The notes: generated from the letters alone by a model not told the origin. A stretch of 64,000 bases of DNA from Proteles cristata cristata (GCA_017311185.1 JAESUZ010002877.1:425001-489000); one strand, 5' to 3'; positions 45,140 through 56,985 are shown, counted from the first letter of the stretch. Numbers and translations: made by a program.

Positions 45140-45429
45140 CACCTTTTTCTTTTTTTTTAAGGCTGATGTATTTGAGAAGAAAATTTGAGTTGAGAATGAG
45201 AAGGCCTTCCTTCCAACAACCACAATTGAGAAATTTATAAAACAAAAGTATGTCTAAAGTTTTAACAATAAATTGGCACTCACAGAAATGCAGCCATCTC
45301 TGGGGAAACTTCCTCTTGAATCTAACACAATAAGTCTTTGAAAGATGAAGAGATAGTAAGTTCTCTGGTTAAAATGCTGGTTCAGGTAGAATTAGGGAAA
45401 GGAGTGTAGAGGATGTATGTTGTTCTCTT

Positions 45430-45945
45430 CAGCATTCCTTTTTTTTTTTGAGAACCACTTCTGTCCTTCTCTCTGTGGCCCTGGAAGGGTCTCAGTCCTG
45501 GTGCCCCATCATTCCCTTCCCCCCACCAAATGTGGGTATGTGACTAGAATTGACCAATTAGAGTAGTCTATTTACAAAGCTCTGGTGATTGGTTCAGAGA
45601 TGGGTACATGATCCAAACAGGGCCAATCAGAGTCTTCCCTGAGATTTGATATGTAAATGGTAAGGAAAAAGAGCAATCTTTTCCTTAAAACACCAGTGCA
45701 AAAATGTAGCTGTTGTGGCTGTTGGTGGCCATTTTTCCTGTCACAGGACAAGAACCTGACTGAGAATAGAATCACACACAAAAAAAGAGAGCCAATAGCA
45801 TATAAAGAGGGAAATAGCTATGAGATCAGCGTTTGAGTCCCTGAACCTAACATGCATTGGAAACTTCACAGTGATGGAGTCAACACATCCCTTTCTCTTG
45901 CTTGCTAAGATAGTTTAAGTTGGATTTTCTGACACTTGCCACTAT
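45430..45945 (+). mobile_element. Old solo LTR, ERVL/MaLR-like
   Basis: Contains paired GTGATTGGTTCAGAGATGG and GGCCAATCAGAGTC, a GGTGGCCATTTTTCCTGTC segment and the terminal GTTGGATTTTCTGACACTTGCC. These are typical of ancient mammalian class III LTRs. No internal retroviral gene remains. Subfamily uncertain. Confidence 0.55.
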
Positions 45946-46533
45946 AAAAAAAAAAAAAACACTGAGAATACATGAATAAAATGGGTCAAAGTCAAGCTTG
46001 TAAAGGACAGCTGAAATGACACTGTAGAGTTTTATCTGCTTACTATTCCTGCCTCATCCATCAAATGCCACTCAACCATCTGAGACTAAATACAGAACTG
46101 CACTGAGCTGCCTTCTTACAGCTCAGGGTTCAGTTAGTTATTTAAATAATTTAGTCAGACAACCTTGTTTGAATGTTTGCTATGAGCCACACACCATTTG
46201 CCATTCTGTTTGAGGAAGCAAAGCAAAAAGAAGGTACCTTCCCTGCCTAGAAAGGATGATAGACTAGAGACTCCAGAAGATGAAAGATATTCATAAAAAT
46301 GGGGAAATGAGGACCTGAGTGATCTAGGGAAAACATGATACATTCTGTACCCATAATATTGTGTTTCAACATTGTCCTGAAAACACATGAGGAGACAATG
46401 AAAGATCCATTGGGGAGGTGTCATGTGTAAGCCATTCATACATCGGTGTTCCCTGAAATTCACACCAGGATTGCAGGTGGAATCACCAAACTTCTTTAGA
46501 TCAAAGATGACTTTTTAGAAATATTGAATTTCA

Positions 46534-46751
46534 GGGGCGCCTGGGTGGCTTAGTCGGGTAAGCGTCTGACTTTCGCTTAGGTCGTGATCTCACGGTTCGT
46601 GGGTTCGAGCCCCGCGTCGGGCTCTGTGCTGACTGCCAGCTCAGAGCCTGGAGCCTGTTTCAGACTCTGTGTCTCCCTCTCTCTCTGACCCTCCCCTGTT
46701 CATGCTGTCTATCTCTCTCTCTCCTAGAAATAAATAAAAATTAAAAAAAAA
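46534..46751 (+). mobile_element. Young felid tRNA-Lys SINE with 17-bp target duplication
   Basis: Starts GGGGCGCCTGGGTGGC. The duplication AGAAATATTGAATTTCA is identical at 46517-46533 and 46752-46768. The internal promoter boxes are well kept (GGTTCGTGGGTTCGAGCC). Confidence 0.96.
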
Positions 46752-47139
46752 AGAAATATTGAATTTCAAATAATGAGTGATTAAATGAGTGAACAGAAGC
46801 TGGTCCATGACTCAGTCTTAGGAGATGCTAATAATGAACACACTAGAGAAATAAGAGGAAGCAAAAAAGTTAGCACACAGTGCTGTGGAAGATAGAAGAA
46901 AGGAAGGCACAGACAGAGTCACAAAACCTCAAGGTTCCTGAAATCCCCTCTCCATTAACAACAGGAGTGGGCTTCCCACTGCCAAGGAAGCCAAAATGGA
47001 TTGTCAGTATGGTCAAATATAAAGGAAAAATCAGATCTGAGATGAGTCCGTTGTATTTGTTCAGATCCCAAAGGTACATTATGACCTTAGAGATGTATAT
47101 TCAAGACGCTTCAAGCCATTTTTAAAAGGAGGAGTTTCA

Positions 47140-47320
47140 GGGCACCTCAGTGGCTCGGTGTTGAAGTGTCTGACTCTTGATTTCAGTACACATCATGATC
47201 TCATGGTTTGTGGGTTTGAGCCCCATTTCGGGCTCTGCGCTGATGGCGCGGAGACTGCTTGGGACTCTCTCTCTGCCTCTCTGTCTCTCTCAAAACAAAT
47301 AAATAAACTTAAAAAGTAAA
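47140..47320 (+). mobile_element. Felid tRNA-Lys SINE, diverged, tandem neighbour of the next copy
   Basis: Head GGGCACCTCAGTGGCTCGG, then a shortened CT region and AAATAAATAAACTTAAAA tail. Only a few bases separate it from the SINE at 47326. Confidence 0.88.
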
Positions 47321-47325
47321 AAAGG

Positions 47326-47540
47326 TGGGGCGCCTGGGTGGCTCAATCGGTTAAGCATCCAACTTTGGCTCAGGTCATGATCTCACGGTTCGTGGGTTCG
47401 AGCCCCGCATCAGGCTTTGTGCTGACAGCTAGCTCAGAGCCTGGAGCCTGCTTCAGATTCTGTGTCTCCCTCTCTCTCTGACCCTCCCCTTCTCACGCTG
47501 TCTCTCTCTCTCAGAAATAAATAAACCATTAAAGAAAAAA
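47326..47540 (+). mobile_element. Young felid tRNA-Lys SINE
   Basis: Head GGGGCGCCTGGGTGGCTCAA, AGCTAGCTC insertion, CTGACCCTCCCC and a CAGAAATAAATAAACC tail. It appears to have inserted at the A-rich tail of the preceding SINE. Confidence 0.95.
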
Positions 47541-47699
47541 AGGTTAGAAAGGGATTTTAACTTGACAATGTAAACATCATGCTACAGAGATGTTTCCACC
47601 CAGCACCCACATAATACTGCTTTGAGAGAGATTGAAAACCCTCTTCCATTCTTTCCTTCCTTCTTAATCCCTGCCTGCTTTGCTCCCAGAAGGTGTTGC

Positions 47700-47870
47700 T
47701 GTGTATTGGTCAGATCTTCAGCAAAATATTTGGACCTCAGTTCCCTCATCTGTTAAATGGGGATAATAACGGTGCCTACATCAGAGGGTTGGTGTGAGAT
47801 TAAATGTGATACTTATAAAACACCATATCAATATGGGTCACATGCTAAGAATTTAATAAACGTGCCTGTA
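47700..47870 (+). repeat. MIR SINE fragment
   Basis: CCTCAGTTCCCTCATCTGTTAAATGGGGATAATAACGGTGCC core and 3' end. Confidence 0.8.
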
Positions 47871-47873
47871 TTC

Positions 47874-47904
47874 ATCATCATCATCATCATCATCATCACC
47901 ATCA
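47874..47904 (+). repeat. (ATC)n microsatellite
   Basis: CATCATCATC run with a CACC interruption, at the 3' end of a MIR. Confidence 0.92.
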
Positions 47905-48120
47905 CATTTTAGCCAACCCAAGCCCTACATTTATATAGTCTTCTTAGATCTATCAAACCTACAGTGATCTCTCACTCTTTGAAACTTAAGTAGCACTTCC
48001 TTGCCCATCTAACATTAGTCATATGCTATTTTAGTTATTCTCTCTTTTTCATACATGTATTGTCATGCCAGTGGGCTTGAAGTTACCTTACAGCTAGAGA
48101 CAACACCTTATATTTTTAAA

Positions 48121-48296
48121 AATATTTATTTATTTTTGAAAGAGAGACAGAGAAAACATGAGCAGGGAGGGGCAGAGAGAGAGAGAGGGAGAGAGAGACT
48201 GTTGGCATGGAACCCAATGTGGGGCTCATCATGGTGCTCAAGATCATGATCTGAGCCGAAGTCAGACTCTCAACTGACTGAGCCACCCAGGTGCCT
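48121..48296 (-). mobile_element. Felid tRNA-Lys SINE, internally shortened
   Basis: Reverse copy with duplications CTTA(T/C)ATTTTTAAA at 48107-48120 and 48297-48310. Its middle segment lacks part of the usual body. Confidence 0.9.
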
Positions 48297-49439
48297 CTTA
48301 CATTTTTAAAACTTCCACAGCACCTACCATGTACTGAGCTTATGGTTGGCACTCCATTAAGTGATGGGCAGGGGCTAGGAAATAATTACTTTTGTTTCTC
48401 CACTAATGTCAAAAGCTGTCAGGACTCTTGGCCCTTAAAGAAAATTCATTGAACAGGTGCTGGGGCGAATGTAACAACTGGTCACGCCCGGTGCACTGGT
48501 AGAATAGTAAAGTGACAAAGGGGTCATATTTTATAGATGAGGAAATCGAAACCCACATTGATGACACAGGTCTAGCTGAACAAACGTTATGATGGGAATA
48601 ATTCTCAGGACGCTTTTTATGCTGCGTGTTTTAAAACAACCACCAGTAAAAAGTTATTTCAGCAAATGTTTATTAAAGGCAAAAAAAGAAAGTCCCCTAG
48701 GTTTTCTGTGGGAGGTGGTGTTTCCTCTTACACTCAACAATTTGGTGGTGTGGTAGAGAGGGGTGTGGGAAGGAGCCAAGGGGACCCAATGACTGGGCTG
48801 TTGTGTGGGCCCAGCGGGTGGGTGGGGGAGGGGTGGGATTTTCACTTCGAGGAAAGCTCTTCCAACTCCAGGTAATCCAGGCCACGTTTTGATGCCTGCT
48901 CATGGCCCTGAGTTAGCCCAAATGTGCTTTCCAGAGAGCAGCACTCACCCAGCCCTGTAGCTGGCCTGGGGGAGTCCATAGCCCAGACTCACAAAAACTC
49001 ACCAGGGACCAAAAAAGTTTGCCACACTGAGAACCTAGAAAGAATCTGCCGTCCTTGGGTAATTGAGGATAAAACCTTTACAGTTAGAACTTACTTCTGT
49101 ACTGGAGGAAATCTCTGGACTGGCCTCAGGACAAGACTCTGAGGGAGGCCAAGCTGAGTCTCAAGGAGGGAAGCTCTGGACAAGGACTCCTTTGGTAGCC
49201 CCGACCAGGCTCACAGGCTCCCTTTCAGGTTTTATGCCCACGGTTTCCTTACCCTCGGCCAGCGGTTCTCTATCTCTTAAATACACCTCCCTAATCTTCT
49301 CCTTCCTCTTTTTTAAAGCCTGCCTTTCCTTTCAAATACTTCCTCAAATGCCAGCTTGCTGTTTTGTGCTCTCCCCTTCAAGAGCCTTCCCCAAGAGCTC
49401 AGGCTGAAAGTATACTTCAGACCACAGGGCCTGGCTTTC

Positions 49440-49476
49440 ACTCACTCACTCATTCATTCATTCATTCATTCATTCA
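49440..49476 (+). repeat. (ACTC/ATTC)n microsatellite
   Basis: CACTCACTCA followed by seven ATTC units. Confidence 0.92.
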
Positions 49477-49924
49477 ACAAATACGGGATTATCTATATGT
49501 TCAGGGCTGTAGCAATACAGTTATGAACAAGACTGGCCCAGTTCCTTGGTGAATGAATTATTAGATAATTAAGTAAATGACTGTGAATGCGCAAGGGGGG
49601 ATTAAGGGGTGTTATGAGACACACAGAGAAACATCAGAATCAACCTTCTTCAACTTGTCAGGAACTCATCTGAATCAGGTTGGTGCCCCTGGCCTCTCCC
49701 ACTCACTGGCACAGGGGCAAGTGTCCTTTAAAAAGCCTTCCTGGAGACTTGTCCCTTCTTCCTGTAGGTCAAAGACTCAGTGCTCCAGAGATCTCCTTGG
49801 ACTCCACTGCCCAGCCCCAACTCTCTCAGATGTGTTCACTGTCTTTGTGTCTCAGTTTGTCATCCATGGCCATAGGTGTGGTTTTCAGCTAATTACCTGG
49901 CCTTTGAAGGTTGATGCATCATGC

Positions 49925-50089
49925 AGGGCTCCTGGGTGCCTTAATTGGTTAAGCATCCGATTCTTGATTTTGGCTCAGGTCATGCTCTCATGGTTCCTGA
50001 GTTCGAGCCCCACATCAGACTCCATGCTGACAACTCGGAGCCTGCTTGGTATTCTTTCTCTCCCCCTCTCTCTCTGCTCCTCCTGTGTG

Positions 50090-50122
<33 letters not shown>

Positions 50123-50155
50123 TAAGTCAAATAAACTTAAAAACAAAAAGAAAAA
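49925..50155 (+). mobile_element. Felid tRNA-Lys SINE
   Basis: Head GGGCTCCTGGGTGCCTTAATTGG, a CT run at 50090-50117 and an AAATAAACTTAAAA tail. Flanked directly on the right by a MIR. Confidence 0.92.
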
Positions 50156-50174
50156 AGTTTAATCCTTCATGCAA

Positions 50175-50410
50175 GGCAATAAAGCATAGTGGTAAAGAGC
50201 GTGGACTCCAGAACTGGGCTGTCCCTGTTTGCATCCTGTCTTTGATGCATACTAGCTGTGTAGCCTTGGGTAGGTAAGTTACTTAACCTCTCTGGGTTCA
50301 ATTTCATCATTAAAACGGGATGGTTGTAATAACACCTAATTCATAAAGGTATTGTAAAGATTTAAGTATATAAATATACAAAGAGTTACTGCCTGGAAAG
50401 CTCTTTGGAA
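50175..50410 (+). repeat. MIR SINE, near complete
   Basis: Starts AAAGCATAGTGGTAAAGAGCGTGGACTCC and includes CTAGCTGTGTAGCCTTGGG and TTACTTAACCTCTCTGG: the best preserved MIR here. Confidence 0.9.
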
Positions 50411-50857
50411 CAGTGCTTAAAACAAGTAAGGGCTCAGGAAGAGAGCTCTTGAGTGCTGAATTTGGATCTCCCCTGACAAGGTGTCCAGTCTTGGCTTCTG
50501 GAACCCAGCCTGGATCAGAGTCTCAGGCTGCTGCTTGCCTGGGAAGAGAGGCTGGAACTTTTTTAAAGAGACAGGGCATTGGCAACAATGAAGACTGCCC
50601 AGAAGCTAGACAAAGGCACTAACACCAACGTGTTTGTGAGCAACACGCTGGCCTCAGTTCCCTAATACCAGGGGCCACACCAACTGTTCGTGGCTGGAGT
50701 GAGGAGAAGGGAACCCAGAGACCTGGTTTTGAGGAAGGCTGGCTTACCCCACTAGCTTCTTATGTGACCCTAGACAAAGATCATTTCTATGTTTCAATTC
50801 CATTTTTTATGGCAGCAGATAATATTTCTAGAATCATGGAGTTTGAAGTAAAGTTGA

Positions 50858-51081
50858 GCTGGAATGCCTGGGTGGCTCAGGTCATGATCTCATAGTTTGT
50901 GGGTTGAGCCCTGTGGCTGGCTCTGTGCCGACAGCTCAGAGCCTCGAGCCTGATTCAGATTCTGTGTCTCCCTCTCTCTCCGCCATCTCCCCCCCCCCCA
51001 GCCCCCCGCCCGCCTTGCTCGCACTGTCTCTGTCTCTCAAAAATGAATAATTTTTTTAATTTTATTAAATAAATAAAGAAA
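50858..51081 (+). mobile_element. Felid tRNA-Lys SINE with an internal deletion in the tRNA part
   Basis: Flanked by exact GAAGTAAAGTTGA at 50845-50857 and 51082-51094. The segment normally between the two GGCTCAG repeats in the head is missing, so GGTGGCTCAG joins GTCATGATCTC directly. It also has a C-rich run near 50990-51010. Confidence 0.93.
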
Positions 51082-51738
51082 GAAGTAAAGTTGACCTTAG
51101 AGAGTCCATATTATTAAACCCCTTATTTTCCACTTAGAAACATCATGTGACATGGGCAACAGGGGCTAGATTTGAATCCAGACCCCAAGAGTTATTCTAT
51201 TCTCTGAGATTCATTATATTCTTAGGTAAAGTGAAGGTAGAAATTCCTACTGCGTAGGGTCACCATGAGGAAGAGCTAAATGAGGGTGTGTGTGATGCAC
51301 CTAACCCGTGGTCCTGCTTATGGTTGGGTAGGTGCTCAAAAGGGCACTTCCCAGTGTCACATGGCTTGTTGGTAATTCTTTCCTTACCCTCTTTCCTGGG
51401 GGACAAAAGAATAAAGCAAAGCAATATGACTCACTCTGGAAGTCGAAATCCTGTGTGATGCTTCTGTGCTGTTATTATTACTCTCCAGTGAGGATTCCTA
51501 TTTGGGAAGCTGGCCAGGGTACTAGGAACCAAGAGATTTCAACGTCCACGTGTAAACCTTAATTTCTGATTATTGGAAGTTTCTTATTTGGGATGGGGCC
51601 TCTCAAAGAAGAAAGGGTTTTTCCAAGCCATGGTCTCACAGAGAAAGCTCACTGATAAAGGGAATCGTCGCTGCCACCCTTCCTCCTGCTGTTACCGAGC
51701 ATCAGGGTAATGCAGCTGCTTGGCCAGGGACTTGGCTC

Positions 51739-52035
51739 TTGGATTCCTCTGGGAGCAGCCATGTCCGCAATGTGGCCCTTGGGTCAGCTACTCAGGCACA
51801 GCCAGCCCTTACACCTGCATCCTCTCCCCCAGGGTCAGGAGGCTCCCAGCCTCTGGCCAGTGAGCAACTGCTGCAGAGGGCCATCATACAGCAGCGCCGG
51901 CCCGACCTCGGTGCCATCTGGAGGCGAGCCAAGGCCCACAGCCCCAGACCCAAAGGCAGTTAGCCAGGTGCTCTTTAAAAAGAGGACCATGAGCAAGAAA
52001 AGTAAGAATCAAAATAAAATGAGTCCAGTGGAAAT
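51739..52035 (+). other. Candidate terminal exon or small open frame of unknown identity
   Basis: Not recognised. The open frame 51739-51963 (74 codons, TAG) contains LLQRAIIQQRRPDLGAIW followed by a basic tail. A good splice acceptor (pyrimidine-rich, CTCTCCCCCAG) ends at 51832. The 42 codons downstream have about 74 percent G/C third positions in otherwise AT-leaning DNA, and AATAAA follows at 52013-52018, 50 nt past the stop. It could be the last exon of an unannotated gene, a lncRNA exon or a decayed pseudogene. The upstream ATG at 51739 may be irrelevant if the acceptor is used. Confidence 0.3.
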
Positions 52036-52623
52036 ATAGAGTTCTGCCCATCAAAGAAGATAGTTTCTTGCCTACTCAACTTATAAGGCTATTCAAACCT
52101 CTTTCGTAGACCTCCCCTCGCATCACATTGGCCAAACTGAGTCACTTGCCCACCTCTAGACCAATCTCCGGCCAGGGTCCTGAGACGATCGTGATTGGCT
52201 TAATCCTTTGGAGGAGGCGCCGGTACCTCAACAAAATAACTTGGGGCTCTGCCCACACCAGGGATGAGGGGCGTGGACTATTAGAGGTGGAGCTGGTGAT
52301 ACCTACTCCAGCCACCAGTTCACATCCATCAAAGGTAGAAAATGTTAAAACTTAGAGAGCTGGGTCTCAAGTTGACCCTCTTACCAAGTGAAAAACCTTG
52401 AGTAGGACTCAGCCTCTGAGAGCCTCAGATTCACCTACTAAGGCTGCAAGTTCAAACAAGGTAGTTTAATGTTCATGTGAGCCCTTGGTAGACTTTAACA
52501 TCCAACTCTATAGAATGTCCTCAATCATGAGTGTCATTATTAGTGAAAGTGGGGTGACATAAATAAATCTTCTAGGGAAGGGAAAGCATAGTTGTCTACT
52601 GGGGGAGCTCACTCTTTGGTCTT

Positions 52624-52826
52624 TTTTTTTTTAATGTTTATTTATTTTTAAGAAAGAGAGACAGAGCATGAGTAGGGGAGAGCAGAGAGAGGGAGACACA
52701 GAACCTAAAGTAGGTTCCAGGCTCTGAGCTGTCAGCACAGAGCCTGACACAGGGCTCAAACCTACAAACTGTGAGATCATGACCTGGGCCGAAGTCAAAC
52801 ACTTAACCGAGCCACCCAGGCACCCC
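52624..52826 (-). mobile_element. Felid tRNA-Lys SINE
   Basis: Reverse copy; 14-bp duplications CACTC(T/C)TTGGTCTT at 52610-52623 and 52827-52840. Confidence 0.95.
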
Positions 52827-53619
52827 CACTCCTTGGTCTTTACAGGCTATGACCAAGTGACCCTTTTTAGTCAAGGTCAGCTATAGTGCCTGTCCTTAAT
52901 TATATTAATACCTGGGTCATTCTTTATCTGTAAGCAGTTCATATCATTTGAGATTGTTAGGGCCTAAAAAGAATGTGTCCTTTTTTAAAAAAAAAAACAA
53001 TCCTAAATCAAAATGTAAACTACTTGTATTGATGTGTATATACATAAATTCCAAGCGCAATAATGTTATTAGAACTATTTTGGAGAGTGTCCAATAAATA
53101 CTAAATGCATTTTGAGTATGCAACAAAATGTCCAAGTTCATCATCAGTTGATGAACTCATCTCTCACAGCCCATGGCACTCAGGGCTGGTTGCTAAAGTC
53201 AAAAGAGTCAGATCACCTGAAGTTTAAACATCAATCTTAATCCAGCATGAGCTTTCTTCCCCAGAGAGACACAAGCAACAGCAGTGCTTGGCTGGTAAAG
53301 GAAAGAATGGGGGGGGGGGGACCTGCCAGGTCACTTAGGTAAATAAGACATAGATGTATCACTGCTTTTTGTGCCTGGTTCATTGGCATGGTCCCATCCA
53401 GAGGCATTTTCTCTGGGCCTCAGACCATGTGTGGGCTTGAAAGTTCTGGCTCTGCAATTGATCTTCCACCCCAACATACAGCAGAGAGAAGTCATCCCAC
53501 CAGGCATCTGATGGCTTATCCTAAGTGCAAGGGATTGCTATAGTCAAAAGGTAGTGAGTGGCAACCAACTGATTGGAATCAGCTCTTTACCCAATTGATT
53601 GGTTGACTTTTTAAAGAGG

Positions 53620-53862
53620 AGCTAATATTAATTGAGCACTTACCAAATACCAAGCACTGTGCTAAATGCTTTAGATTTATTAATTTATGCAATACTCACA
53701 AAAACCCATGAAGCAAGCCCCAATATTACCCCCATTTTACAGATGACAAAACTGAGGCACAGAATGCTTGGCTAACTTGCGGTTGATCACTGCTAGTTAG
53801 GCAGAGCCAGGACTCAAACTCCAAGAATTGAACTCCAAGGCCTGTTGCTCTTAGCCGTACAG
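53620..53862 (-). repeat. MIR SINE, near complete
   Basis: TTGAGCACTTACCAAATACCAAGCACTGTGC..CCCCATTTTACAGATGACAAAACTGAGGC..GCAGAGCCAGGACTC. Confidence 0.88.
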
Positions 53863-54159
53863 TATTTGGTATTAGATTTGTTTTTGTTTTTGACTTCTTA
53901 TAGACTATTTTTTAGAATGGTTTTAGGTTCGCAGCAAAATTGAGCAGAAGGTGCAGAGATTTACCACTTACAGTTAACCCTTGAACAATTTGGGGGTCAG
54001 AGGCACTGACACCCGCGCAGTTGAAAATCTGCTTATAACTTTGAACTCCCCCAAAACGTAACTACTAACTGCCTACTATTGACTGGAAGCCTTATTGAGA
54101 ACATCAGTGGTCAATTAACATCTATTTTATATGGTATATATATTGTATACTGTATTCTT

Positions 54160-54392
54160 TTTTTTTTTTTTTAATTTTTTTTTTTTAATGCTTTATTTCT
54201 AGGAGAGAGAGAGAGAGAGACAGCACGAGCAGGGGAGGGTCAGAGAGAGAGGGAGTCACAGACTGAAACAGGCTCCAGGCTCCGAGCTAGCAGTCAGCAC
54301 AGAGCCCGACGCGGGGCTCGAACCCACGAACCGCGAGATCATGACCCAAGCGAAAGTCGGACGCTTAACCGACTAAGCCACCCAGGCGCCCC
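54160..54392 (-). mobile_element. Young felid tRNA-Lys SINE nested at the tail of an older SINE
   Basis: Reverse copy with well-kept body (GACGCGGGGCTCGAACCC). It duplicated TGTATTCTTTT (54151 and 54393), splitting the target duplication and poly(T) tail of the next SINE. Confidence 0.95.
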
Positions 54393-54402
54393 TGTATTCT
54401 TT

Positions 54403-54610
54403 TTTTTTTAATGTTTATTTATTTTGAGAGAGAGAGACAGAGTGCCCGCAGGGAAGGGGCAGAGAGAGAGGGAGACACGGAATTTGAAGCAGGCTTCAGG
54501 CTCTCAGCTGTCAACACAGAGCCCAACACGGGGCTCGAACCCATGAGCAGTGAGATCATGACCTGAGCTGAAATCAGATGCTCAACCTACTGAGCCACCC
54601 AGGCGCCCCT
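54403..54610 (-). mobile_element. Felid tRNA-Lys SINE inserted in a MER2 element
   Basis: Reverse copy whose 14-bp target duplication TATACTGTATTCTT is found at 54613-54626 and at 54146-54159, the latter now separated by the younger SINE. Confidence 0.95.
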
Positions 54611-55440
54611 TATATACTGTATTCTTACAATAAAATAAGCTAGAGGAAACAATGTTAGTAAGAAAATAATCAGGAAGAGACAATACATTTACAGTACTGT
54701 ACTGTAATTATCAGAGGAAAAAATGCACGTATAAGTGGACCCATGTAGTTTAAACCTCTGTTGTTCAAGGGTCAAACCATACTCTCTGCCCTCCCCCACA
54801 TACACAGAGCCTCCCCCATCATCAACATTCCCGCCAGAGCAGAACATTTGTTACACTGATGAACTTACAGTGACATATCATAATGGCCCGAAGTCCAGAG
54901 TTTACATTAGGGTTTACTCTTGGTGCTGTTTATTCTACGAATATGGACAAATGTATGCCATGTATCCACCAATAGTATCAGACAGAATAATGTCACTGCC
55001 CTAAACGTTCCTGGTGTTCCACCTATTCACCTTCCTTCTCTGCTAACCCCTGGCAATCACACTGATCCTTTCACTGCCTTCATACTTTTGCCTTCTCCAG
55101 AATATCATAAAGTTGGAATCACACAGTATGTAGCCTTTTCAGATTGGTTTCTTTCCCTTAGCAATATTCATTTAAATTTCCTCTGTGTCATGGTTTGACA
55201 GCTCATTTATTTTTAACACTGAATAATATCCTGTTGTCAGGATATACCACAAGTTATCCATTCACCGACTGAAGGACAACTTGGTTGTTTCTGAGTTTCG
55301 GAACAAAACTGCTATACACATTCCCACGCAGGCTTTTGTGAAGACATAAGTTTCCAACTCATTTGGGCAAATGCGAAAGGCTGCAGTTGTTGGATTGTAC
55401 GATAAGACTCTGTTTACCTTTGTAAGAAACAGCCAAACTC

Positions 55441-55963
55441 TGAATGCACCCCGATGCTTATAGCAGTGCTATCAGCAATAGTCAAAGTATGGAAAGAGCC
55501 CAAATGTACATCAATGGATGAAGAGATAAAGAAGATGTGGCATATATATACAGTGGAGTATTACTCGGCAATTAAATTAATGATATCTTCCCATTTGCAA
55601 CAATGTGGATGAAACTAGAGGGTATTAGGCTAAACGAAATTAGTCAGTCAGAGAAAGAAAAATATATGACTTCACTCACAATGTGGAATTTAAGATACAA
55701 AACCGATGAACATACACAGATGTAACATAAAAACAGGAAAGGGGACAAAACATAAGAGACCCTTAAATATAGAGAACAAACTGTGGGTTGCTGGAGGGGG
55801 CTTGGGTGGGGGGATGGGCTAAGTGGGCAAGGGGCATTAAGGAGGACACTTGCTGGGATGGGCCCCGGGTGTTACAGGTAGAGGATGAATCACTGGATTC
55901 TATTTCTGAAATCATTACTGCACTCTATGCTAACTAACTTGGATGCAAATTTTAAAAACTAAA
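55441..55963 (+). mobile_element. 5'-truncated carnivore L1, 3' end only
   Basis: Plus-oriented fragment of about 520 bp with the end of ORF2 (ACATCAATGGATGAAGAG) and the carnivore-type 3' UTR (GATGGGCTAAGTGGGC, GATGAATCACTGGATTC). Imperfect duplications around AAGAAACAGCCAAACT / AAGACGTAACCAAACT flank it inside the older L1. Confidence 0.88.
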
Positions 55964-56764
55964 AAGACGTAACCAAACTGTCTTCCAAAGTGGTGGAAGT
56001 ACCATTTTTGCATCCCCATGAGCCGAAAATGAGAGTTCCCATGGCTCCGCCTCCTGCCCGACATTTGGTGTCATTGGTGTCTTGGATTTGGGCCATTCTA
56101 ATAGGTGTGTCATGGTACCTTATTGTTGTTTTAGTCTGCAGTTTGCAATCATATGTGATGTGGAGCACCTTTTCATATGCTTATGTATGATCCGTGTATC
56201 TTCTTTGGTGAGTTGTCTATTCACGTCTTTTGCTTAGTTTTTAATTGAGTTGATAGTCTTCTTTTTGTTGAATTATACAATACCATGTTGTTAAGGACGC
56301 ATTTATGGATCCATCCAGAAACTATCCGGTCCATCCCCCTCAGTTTACAGATGCAAAGCGGAAGGCTCAGAGAAGCTCAGATGGGGCAAAGCTGGAGCCA
56401 GAGCCCAGGGGCTCCGTGGTTCTTCACCAGGGTGCATGCCACTGGGCATTTTCCTTTGTGAGCATGTAGCCCCCCAAGGACAGTGGTCACACCTGACCGT
56501 CTGTCTGTCTGTTCTCCACATGGTGCCTGGCACACTTTCAGTGAATATTTGTGGGAAGAAGGAAGGAATGGCTCTCTTTTGGTATCTGCGAGAGAGGGAG
56601 AGAAAAGAATTAATATTCTAGATCTTTCACATGCAGTAGTGGGGGCAGAGGCCAGGTCAGAGTGTCATCCTAACCTTGGCCACATATCAGCCTCACCTGC
56701 AGAGCTTGTGAACTACTGGATGCCTGAGCCCCGTTCCCAGGTATTCTGATTCCACAGGTTATCC

Positions 56765-56985
56765 TTACATACATTGTTTTCATACATTATTCTATCAGTG
56801 TTGACTGTTTACCAGATCCTGAGCTAGACCCTTTATGTGAATTATCCTAGTTAATCCTTTCTGCAATTCTATGATGTGGGCCCTACTACCATCTTCACTC
56901 TGCACATGAAGACACTATGGATCAGAAAGGTTAGGGAACTCACTGAGAGTCACACAGCTAGTATGTGCTGGAGCTATCCTGCAAA
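56765..56985 (-). repeat. MIR SINE
   Basis: ATGATGTGGGCCCTACTACC..GCACATGAAGACACTATGGATC..GTCACACAGCTAGTATG in reverse order. Confidence 0.75.

Larger units (their letters stand above)
53971..54778 (+). mobile_element. MER2-type Tigger MITE (TcMar-Tigger), split by two SINEs
   Basis: Begins CAGTTAACCCTTGAACAA after TA and ends TTGTTCAAGGGTCAAACC, the inverted terminal repeats of this family. The middle (54160-54626) is occupied by two SINEs. Without them it is about 340 bp. It sits inside the old L1. Confidence 0.85.
53885..56295 (-). mobile_element. Old L1 (L1M type), interrupted by MER2, two SINEs and a younger L1
   Basis: Two collinear blocks in reverse orientation: 53885-53970 plus 54779-55437 (AGACTATTTTTTAGAATGG, GGAATCACACAGTATGTAGC), then 55964-56295 (CTGTCTTCCAAAGTGG, TTTTCATATGCTTATG). 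Removing the insertions restores a continuous L1 3' region. No intact frame. Confidence 0.88.
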
